Source: Symbiodinium natans
Taxonomy: Eukaryota > Sar > Dinophyceae > Suessiales > Symbiodiniaceae
Assembly: GCA_905221605.1 (NCBI GenBank)
Contig: CAJNDS010000913.1
Location: 815,683 to 879,682, forward strand
Direction: 5' to 3'
Length of the DNA: 64,000 nucleotides
The notes beneath the pieces are model-generated. The model worked only from the letters and a program-made list of their open reading frames with translations. It searched no databases and had not been told where the DNA came from. A program made the translations under genes and the position numbers. Positions 57,576-64,000 of the stretch are shown here, piece by piece; position 1 is the stretch's first letter; every line of letters begins with the position of its first letter.

Positions 57576-57890
57576 AATTTGAGAATTTCATAGATATCTA
57601 GAATCAATTGAAAAATAAAAGAATATAATTGAAATATAATTATGATTTCATCATGATTCAAGGAATCATTCCAATTCTTGCAATTTAGAAGGCTTGAACA
57701 AATGAGAATGTGAATCGAAATCTTCATCTAAAGTATGATTGGATAATATTTCTTTGAAGTATCCTAGAATCCCGGAATCCTTGAAAACCTCGGAATTTCC
57801 GAAATAATCGAAATTGGATAATATAAATTTAAAGTATTCATCTAAGATCTTGATTTGGCAATGATTCTTCAATATATCCTAGATCTTGGG
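57576..57890. repeat. AT-rich satellite unit between RT copies
   Basis: One unit of the 330-bp satellite (TTTCATCATGATTCAAGGAATCATTCC, GAAATTGGATAATATAAATTT), continuing the array broken at 55745. Confidence 0.9.
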
Positions 57891-57919
57891 CGGGTTTCTT
57901 TTCTCCTAGGTCTAAATCG

Positions 57920-58140
57920 GGGCGGTGGTGGGACGCAAGAGGCTTCTGCTCCCAAAAGCGCCGCACTGGCTTACAACGAACAAGCATGAGCTCACATGTG
58001 CTTCTCTTCGGTGCAAGAGACTTGTGCTCCCAAAAGCACCAATTCATTTCTAAATCTTCATCGAGAGAGATTCGGCGGCGCCATAGAGACTTTCTATCCC
58101 CAAAGCACCACTTGAAAGGAGACTTATGCTCCCATGATAT
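57920..58140. repeat. GAGACTTGTGCTCCCAAAAGCACC repeats
   Basis: Four degenerate copies near 57938, 58015, 58084 and 58119, spaced about 70-77 bases. They lie downstream of RT copy A and may belong to its 3' region. Confidence 0.6.
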
Positions 58141-58475
58141 CGGATGCCCTAACATCCAGACACACAAAAGGCAGCAACGAAAGCAATCAAGGGACCCAAG
58201 GCACATTAAAAGCCCGCCACCACCCCGAATTAAGCCCCAGGTCCCACGATCGCGGGAGACGAGAAGAACACAGTTGGCATCCGAATTCCCATCTTGAAAT
58301 GAACAACGAACGTGAAACACGAGAAATGAAATAACCTCCTTCGACAGCAGTATTCTTTGAACCATGAGAACTATCGATCATCTCAAGACCTGCGCGAGGG
58401 GCCTGTAGCGAGGAACATCATTTTCCTATAGAAAAGGCCAGCGCCGATCACCACCCTGGTAAACGTAAGTAATCT

Positions 58476-60836
58476 TCAAGCAAGCACGAAATTCTCTGCA
58501 AGTATCTCAGGCTCCCGGCGATGAACCGTGCGACGGCGCTCCAAGCAGACATGCACGTGGCGTTGCAAGAGTATAGAAATACGCTCCTGCAACAGGCTCC
58601 GCGTTCGGCCTGGCGGCCGTCCGAGGGGTTCATCTGCAGCTTTGCACAACGAGTCCAGTATACGTCGTCCCTCTACATTCAAACCACCGGCATAGTCGAA
58701 CACAATCGGTTCAAAACCTATCCCTTGCTCATGACAACGTTGCTGGATTTGTCGATTCGTTCGCTTCTGTTCAGCGTACCGTTCCGTGTTGGAGACGCTA
58801 CCACCAGCAATAAACTGAGAAACTATCGCAAAGTCCAGTGCCACACGTGGGAGGAAGTTCCAAGCGGATTGTCTACACAGAGGGGTCGGGATCGTGAGGA
58901 TATCAGCTGGTCGAAGATCGGGCGTCGCTGGCAACAAGCCACTCGGTTCTAACTTCAACCCAATACCACCCCCTGAAAGACCTCGAAAAATCTCGTCTCG
59001 AACACAATTATGAAGTGGCGTTTTACCGATCATCGGACAAGCGATACAATGATGACCCCAACTATCCGAAACTTGGGGGCACATACCACATCCTTCATCT
59101 CCGTCAAATACTTGAAGACCAAGTCGCATAGATAAAGCATCAGAAAATGCAACATTGGTAAAACAAGTCCCAAACGTGAGATTCGGAGCACTACACACCC
59201 ACCCATCAGCCCAACTCTCGCCGTAAGATTTCATTCTCGTGAGATCCAACGAAGAGAGGGTGCCAAGAAATGTTCTGCGCGACGCCTCCACTCCTTGCGC
59301 AACCAGCTCCTGAAACTTCAGCCTCGTATCATCCCGCTGAAAAGCATCCTTCCAAGTGGGACACAGGGCTTCAAGGCGCTGTGTGGCAACCGCCCACCCC
59401 AAAATAGAATAGTTAGGATGAAGAGTGACCAACTGAGCACATAACTCCGACGTAAATCGAGAGGCCACAACGTACGCAATATCAGCCCGATGACAATCGT
59501 GATCTCCTATGGGAAACGATTCTGGGGTCAATCCAAGGCCACCATGCTTCGGATGGAGACACGCCTGGCGCCACGAAACATCCGGAATCGCACGCCCCAA
59601 AATATTCTCTAGGGCCTGGCGGTACCTAGCATCATACCACGTGAATAACCCTTCCAGGAAGTGGCGCGGGGAGGTTCGAGCAAGGAATTGCAGTTGACAG
59701 AAACCCATTGTCTTCTGGAGAAGGTGGAAGGCAACATGACGACTCTGTAGTTGTTCCAAAGCTCGGAACAATTGTTCGAAGCGGACGATTTTGCCATCAC
59801 AAAGTTCTTTCATGAAGGGAGTCTGCCCACAAACCGGAGCCTTCAACATCTGGATATCGGTACCGGTTTGAATCCGAACTCCGAGAGCTTGGAAACCCGA
59901 CACGTCTCCGCGAAACTCATCCCCCGCCAGCAAATACAAAGTGCATTGCGACAGATCGTACGAAAATCCATACTTCTCAGCGAGTTTGATTTCTTCCCGG
60001 AAACAACGGAGAACATCTTGGACCCGACCGCCACTAAAACTGTCATCAGCGTACTCCGGCTCAAAAGGGGGCGAACTCCCGGCGGCCTCCCGAGCTTCTT
60101 CGGCATGACGCCTCCGCACCAAGCAGAACAAGGCCATCATGAGCGGACAACCTTGTTGCCCTCGAGAACTGGGGTACAGTTCGCCTTCGTATACTAAATG
60201 GGAAGGAGCTCCATAGCACCATTCAGCGAAACGAGACGAAGCCGGAGCGTATTGTCTACAATCGATGAGGAATTCGTGGGGATGAACAGTGTTGAAGGCG
60301 TTTTTCACATCCTTCTGCAGGAGCACCATGTCCTGGTTACACTTGTTCTGAGCAACCCACATTCGAGTTGAGTGGACGAGAGCCTCCGCTCCCCCTCCTA
60401 CCGCGACAGCGAGCTGACGAGGGAGAAGTCGAGCCTTAATCGTACCCGAGTCAAGCCTAAACGAACATTTGAAGGCGAGTTTACGGAAAACTTGTCCCAT
60501 GACTATAGGACGAGCGTCCTGGTCGAGCGCGACAGGGTGCCCTGACTTGTCGACCTTGCCAACCCCGACCAACGTCCCACCAGCTATCCATGGCCGCAAG
60601 CCTTCAGGTAACTCAGCGTCGACAACGATCCGAATGAAGCGATGAAGCGTCATCAAATATTCAGAATCCAACGAATGACCCACAAATCCTTTCAAGAAAT
60701 CGGCTCGAAGACCGTCAGGGCCAGGCCCCGAACCAGTAGGAAACGATTTGAGGGACTGGAACAGAACATCCAATGGGATCTCTGGGGTCGGCGCAATCCA
60801 TCCAATTCTTGATTTGGATATGATTCTTTGATACAT
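58476..60836 (-). CDS. Reverse transcriptase of a non-LTR-type retrotransposon, copy A, 5'-truncated
   Basis: An uninterrupted frame of 786 codons. Order: GPGPDGLRADFLKGF (residues about 36-50), RPIVMGQVFRKLAFKCSF, LLQKDVKNAFNTVHP (motif A Asp), SSRGQQGCPL (motif B), EYADDSF (motif C; catalytic Asp pair present), thumb, then CGMCP...WGHHCIACP (CCHC-like zinc module) and GLLPATPDLRPADIL ... ALDFAIVSQ, resembling a PD-(D/E)XK-type module. The first dozen residues come from adjoining satellite DNA, so the original N-terminus is missing and the annotated Met is fortuitous. All RT catalytic residues remain, so the insertion is young or conserved. Related copies lie at 51.4 and 55.8 kb in the same orientation. 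Dinoflagellate genomes carry many such elements. Confidence 0.92.
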   Translation of the reverse strand: MYQRIISKSRIGWIAPTPEIPLDVLFQSLKSFPTGSGPGPDGLRADFLKGFVGHSLDSEYLMTLHRFIRIVVDAELPEGLRPWIAGGTLVGVGKVDKSGHPVALDQDARPIVMGQVFRKLAFKCSFRLDSGTIKARLLPRQLAVAVGGGAEALVHSTRMWVAQNKCNQDMVLLQKDVKNAFNTVHPHEFLIDCRQYAPASSRFAEWCYGAPSHLVYEGELYPSSRGQQGCPLMMALFCLVRRRHAEEAREAAGSSPPFEPEYADDSFSGGRVQDVLRCFREEIKLAEKYGFSYDLSQCTLYLLAGDEFRGDVSGFQALGVRIQTGTDIQMLKAPVCGQTPFMKELCDGKIVRFEQLFRALEQLQSRHVAFHLLQKTMGFCQLQFLARTSPRHFLEGLFTWYDARYRQALENILGRAIPDVSWRQACLHPKHGGLGLTPESFPIGDHDCHRADIAYVVASRFTSELCAQLVTLHPNYSILGWAVATQRLEALCPTWKDAFQRDDTRLKFQELVAQGVEASRRTFLGTLSSLDLTRMKSYGESWADGWVCSAPNLTFGTCFTNVAFSDALSMRLGLQVFDGDEGCGMCPQVSDSWGHHCIACPMIGKTPLHNCVRDEIFRGLSGGGIGLKLEPSGLLPATPDLRPADILTIPTPLCRQSAWNFLPRVALDFAIVSQFIAGGSVSNTERYAEQKRTNRQIQQRCHEQGIGFEPIVFDYAGGLNVEGRRILDSLCKAADEPLGRPPGRTRSLLQERISILLQRHVHVCLERRRTVHRREPEILAENFVLA

Positions 60837-61266
60837 ATATATATATATAAATTCGATCTTTCATAGGAACACATTTGAGGGAGCCTCCCGGCGTCTCATT
60901 TGGGATTTCCGGAGGTCATTGGGGGTCTGTGTCATTTGCCGGGAGCAGGGCCTTGCCTCCAACCCTTCCAAATGCTTCTAGATCTAATATAAAAATATAG
61001 GGGTTTTCTGCAAGGGATTTAAGTAAATTGAAGATGTGGACCAAAAAGGTTTGAGTAAATCGACGATTTCTTGCGAAATGAAATTGCAATGTGGTCTTCT
61101 CGTACAAAAGAGAATGGTTTATGTAAATTGAGATTTTTGTGGGACTAGTCATATTGTTGACACGGTCTTTTCGCCAAAAAAAAAGCACAATCAATTTAGT
61201 GGCAAAGTTTTGTAATCAAAATTCTTGCCAGGCCATGGAGCTAGTTTCAAAGCTTTGTGACCACGC
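60837..61266. other. Spacer between RT and minisatellite
   Basis: Begins with a (TA)n run (60835-60849). No coding sequence; related short lines such as AAGTAAATTGAAGAT and GTAAATCGACGAT recur. Confidence 0.5.
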
Positions 61267-62396
61267 CCAACCCACCCACAAGCGGACAACACCGTGACCC
61301 GCCAAACCCACCCACAAGCGAACAACACTGTGACACGCCCAACCAACCCACAAGCAGACAATACCATGACACTCCCAACCCACCCCCTGCAAGTGGACAA
61401 TACCGTGACACGCCCAACCCATCCACAAGCGGACAATACCGTGACACGCCCAACACTCCCACAAGCGGACAGCACCGTGACACACCCAACCCACCCACAA
61501 GCGGACAACACCGTGACACTCCCAACCCCCCCACAAGCGGACAATACCGTGACATGCCCAATCCACCCACAAGCGGACATTATCGTGGCACGTCCAACCC
61601 ACCCGCAAGTAGATAACACCGTGACACGCCCAACCCACCTCCAAGCGGACAACACCGTGACACGCCAAACCCACCCACAAGCGAATCACACTGTGACACG
61701 CCCAACCCACCCACAAGCGGACAACACCGTGACACTCCCAACCCACCCCCTGCAAGTGGACAATACCGTGATACGCCCAACCCATCCACAAGCGGACAAT
61801 ACCGTGACACGCCCAACCCACCCACAAGCGGACAACACCATGACACGCCCAACACTCCCACAAACGCACAGCACCGTGACACGCCCAACCCACCCGCAAG
61901 CGGACAACACCGTGACACGATCAATCTACCCACAAGCGGACAACAGCGTGACACGCCCAACCCACCCATAAGCGGACAACGCCGTGACACGTCCAACCCA
62001 CCCACAAGCGAACAACACTGTGACACGGCCAACCCTCCCGCAGGCGGACAACACCGTGACACACCCAGCCCACCCACAAGCGGACAACACCGTGACACAC
62101 CCAACCGACCTCCAAGCGGACAACACTGTGACAGCCAAATCCACCCACAAATAGACACACCGTGACACGCCCAACCGACGTCCAACACACTCACAAGCGG
62201 ACAGCACCGTGACACGCCCAACCCCCCCACAAGCGGACAACACCGTAACACGCCCAATCCACCCATAGGCGGACAACACCGTGATCGCCCAACCCACCCA
62301 CAAGCGGACAACACCATGACACGCCCAACCCACCCACAAGCGGACGACACCATTACACGTCCAACCCACCCGCAAGCGGACCACACCGTGACATTC
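61267..62396. repeat. 36-bp minisatellite, about 31 copies
   Basis: Unit CACAAGCGGACAACACCGTG plus ACACGCCCAACCCACC. Because 36 is a multiple of three and the unit is stop-poor, several frames stay open over 200 codons on both strands. Some neighbouring blocks (61390-61560 and 61750-61900) are alike, so multi-unit duplication occurred. Confidence 0.97.
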
Positions 62397-62440
62397 GCAA
62401 AACCTCGAAATAAGAGATCGTTTTTGAATATGGGCCGGGG

Positions 62441-62529
62441 CCATTGGCAAAAAAGCCGTGGCCATTGGCAAGTGGCTTTTGAAAAATGGTCACGGGAAAG
62501 TTACCAATGGCCACGGCTTTTTGCCAATG
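62441..62529. repeat. Inverted repeat GGCCATTGGCAAAAAAGCC
   Basis: GGCCATTGGCAAAAAAGCCGTGGCCATTGG is matched downstream by CCAATGGCCACGGCTTTTTGCCAATG; about 30 bases of loop. Confidence 0.9.
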
Positions 62530-62531
62530 CT

Positions 62532-62665
62532 TCCCCCCCCCGCTCCCCCCCCCACCCCCCCCCACCCCCCCCCACCCCCCCACTCCCCCAGACCCCCACC
62601 CCCCCACCCCCCCACACCCCCCCTGATAACCCCCCCCACACCCCCCCACCCCCCCCCACCCCGCC
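62532..62665. repeat. C-rich tract
   Basis: Almost pure C with A/T interruptions every 7-9 bases. A similar tract lies at 63748-63822. Confidence 0.95.
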
Positions 62666-62667
62666 CA

Positions 62668-62816
62668 GCAGACAGGAGCAGAACGAAGACGAGCAGAGCA
62701 ATACGAGCAGAGAGAGAACGAATACGGGTAGTTGGTTCTAGGGTGGGTTGGGGATTGGCTCGAACTGGAATGGTTCGAGGTGGGGGAAAACAAAATATGA
62801 GATTAACAAAATTGCG
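62668..62816. repeat. Left copy of a 1.15-kb-spaced duplication
   Basis: GAACGAAGACGAGCAGAG through AACAAAATTGCGTTTTT matches 63838-63985 almost base for base. Confidence 0.95.
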
Positions 62817-62849
62817 TTTTTGTTTTTCAATCACCTTCGGTCTGGGGAA

Positions 62850-63630
62850 AGCAAGCGCGAAGACAAGGGACATGCGACAAAGCCGACGAGCACGAAGGGA
62901 GGGGACATACGACAAACCCTAAGAGCGCGAAGGGAAGGGACATGCGACGAATCTGTAGACCTTTCATCAAACCATACGAGCAAGAAGGGAGGGGACATAC
63001 GACAAACCCTACGAGCACGAAGGGAGGCATACGACAAACCCTAAGAGCACAAAGGAAGAGGGCGTACGACAAACCTGTAGACCTCTCATCAAACCCTACG
63101 AGCACGAAGCGAGGGGACATACGACAAATCTCCAAAATGAACCCGTACATTTCTCAATGTTTTGGGATTCTCTGCCAGCAGAAGAAAAGGGACATACGAC
63201 AAAGCCGACGAGCACGAAGGGAGGGGACATACGACAAACCCTAAGAACACGAAGGGAGGGGACGTACGACAAACCTATAGACCTCTCCTCAAACCCTATG
63301 AGCACGAAGGGAGGGGACTCACGACAAATCCTTCGAGCACGAAGGGAGGGGACATACGACAAACCTCTGAAAATAGAATTTCAGTTTCTTAATTCTTGGG
63401 ATTCTCTGCAAGCAGACGAAGAGGGACATACGATAAAGCCGATGAGCACGAAGGGAGGTGACATACGACAAAATCTAAGAGCACGAAGGGAGGGGATGTA
63501 CGACAAACCTGTAGACCTCTCATCAAACCCTACGAGCATGAAGGGAGGGACTTACGACAAACCCTACGAGCACGAAGAGAGGGGACATACGACAAACCTC
63601 TAGGCCTCTCATCAAACCCTACGAGCGGGA
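62850..63630. repeat. About 35-bp minisatellite, GAGCACGAAGGGAGGGGACATACGACAAACC
   Basis: Roughly 17 copies of GAGCACGAAGGGAGGGG then ACATACGACAAACCCTA, interrupted by two longer variants (TGTAGACCTCTCATCAAACC and a TTGGGATTCTCTGC line). Frame shifts each unit, so no protein. Confidence 0.95.
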
Positions 63631-63747
63631 GCCAACATGAGGCGAGGTCACCGGCACTAATTGGAAAGTAACCATGTGGAAGCCAGACAGCTTAAAGTGT
63701 GCCAAACACAATCAACAAGACGGCCAAAAATATGGGGAAACCGCCGC

Positions 63748-63985
63748 CCCCACCCCCCCCACCCCCCCACCCCACCCCCCCCCCCCACCCCCCACCCCCC
63801 ACCCCACCCCCCCCCCACCCCGAGAACGAACGCAAGCAGAACGAAGACGAGCAGAGAAATACGAGCAGAGAGAGAACGAATACGGGTAGTTGGTTCTAGG
63901 GTGGGTTGGGGATTGGCTCGAACTGGAATGGTTCGAGGGTGGGGTGGGGGAAAACAAAACATGAGGTTAACAAAAATAGGGTTTT
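63748..63985. repeat. Right copy: C-rich tract and duplicated segment
   Basis: C-rich tract followed by GAACGAAGACGAGCAGAGA and TAGGGTGGGTTGGGGATTGG, as at 62668-62816. The block of C tract, unique segment and 35-bp array thus forms a higher-order unit. Confidence 0.95.
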
Positions 63986-64000
63986 TTTGTCAATCCGGAC

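Noticed and set aside
61216-62471. Long open frames of 180-268 codons, both strands
   Set aside because: The 36-bp minisatellite is stop-poor and a multiple of three, so all such frames are by-products.
62850-63630. CRISPR-like array
   Set aside because: The units are tandem without unique spacers, in eukaryotic sequence; a minisatellite.

Overview
The window looks like nuclear DNA of an alveolate, most likely a dinoflagellate. Four lines of evidence agree. (1) Plant/alveolate-type telomere heptamers (TTTAGGG/CCCTAAA) are scattered everywhere. (2) A long split gene can be read whose introns start with GC about as often as GT, twice apparently with GA, and mostly end in AG followed by G; that mixture is known from dinoflagellates. 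(3) A fragment of an alveolate-type mitochondrial cytochrome b gene lies inside one intron. (4) The split gene encodes a GCC2/GCC3-type cysteine-rich multi-pass membrane protein, a family known from alveolates and some other protists. A chromerid or other alveolate is not excluded. I found no rRNA, tRNA, CRISPR or prokaryotic gene organisation.

Layout. 1-2.8 kb is a patchwork of degenerate duplicated blocks with no convincing gene. 2.8-4.4 kb is non-coding with microsatellites. 4,472-48,620 (+) holds one gene in about 49 short exons (18-136 nt), about 3.9 kb of coding sequence in 44.1 kb and about 1,295 codons. I assembled it by hand from exon-like segments whose reading phases join at all but one junction. 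The exons are nearly invisible to ORF scanning because most are under 40 codons. In order they encode a signal peptide, a large ectodomain I do not recognise, a cysteine-rich stalk with the family's GYWR motif, a multi-pass membrane region with the YPIGIP motif, and an acidic tail.

The introns carry the telomere heptamers in a polarised way: TTTAGGG tends to follow an exon and CCCTAAA tends to precede the next, so the two ends of an intron could pair. Introns also host small palindromic MITE-like elements, nested inverted-repeat arrays, (TA)n/G-tract cassettes and the cytochrome b fragment.

48.6-51.3 kb is downstream non-coding sequence. 51.4-60.8 kb carries three copies, all on the minus strand, of a non-LTR-type reverse transcriptase: one decayed, one 5'-truncated, one with a long uninterrupted frame. 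The last two interrupt an AT-rich satellite of about 330 bp. 60.9-64 kb is minisatellite: a 36-bp array, a C-rich tract and a roughly 35-bp array inside a 1.15-kb duplication.
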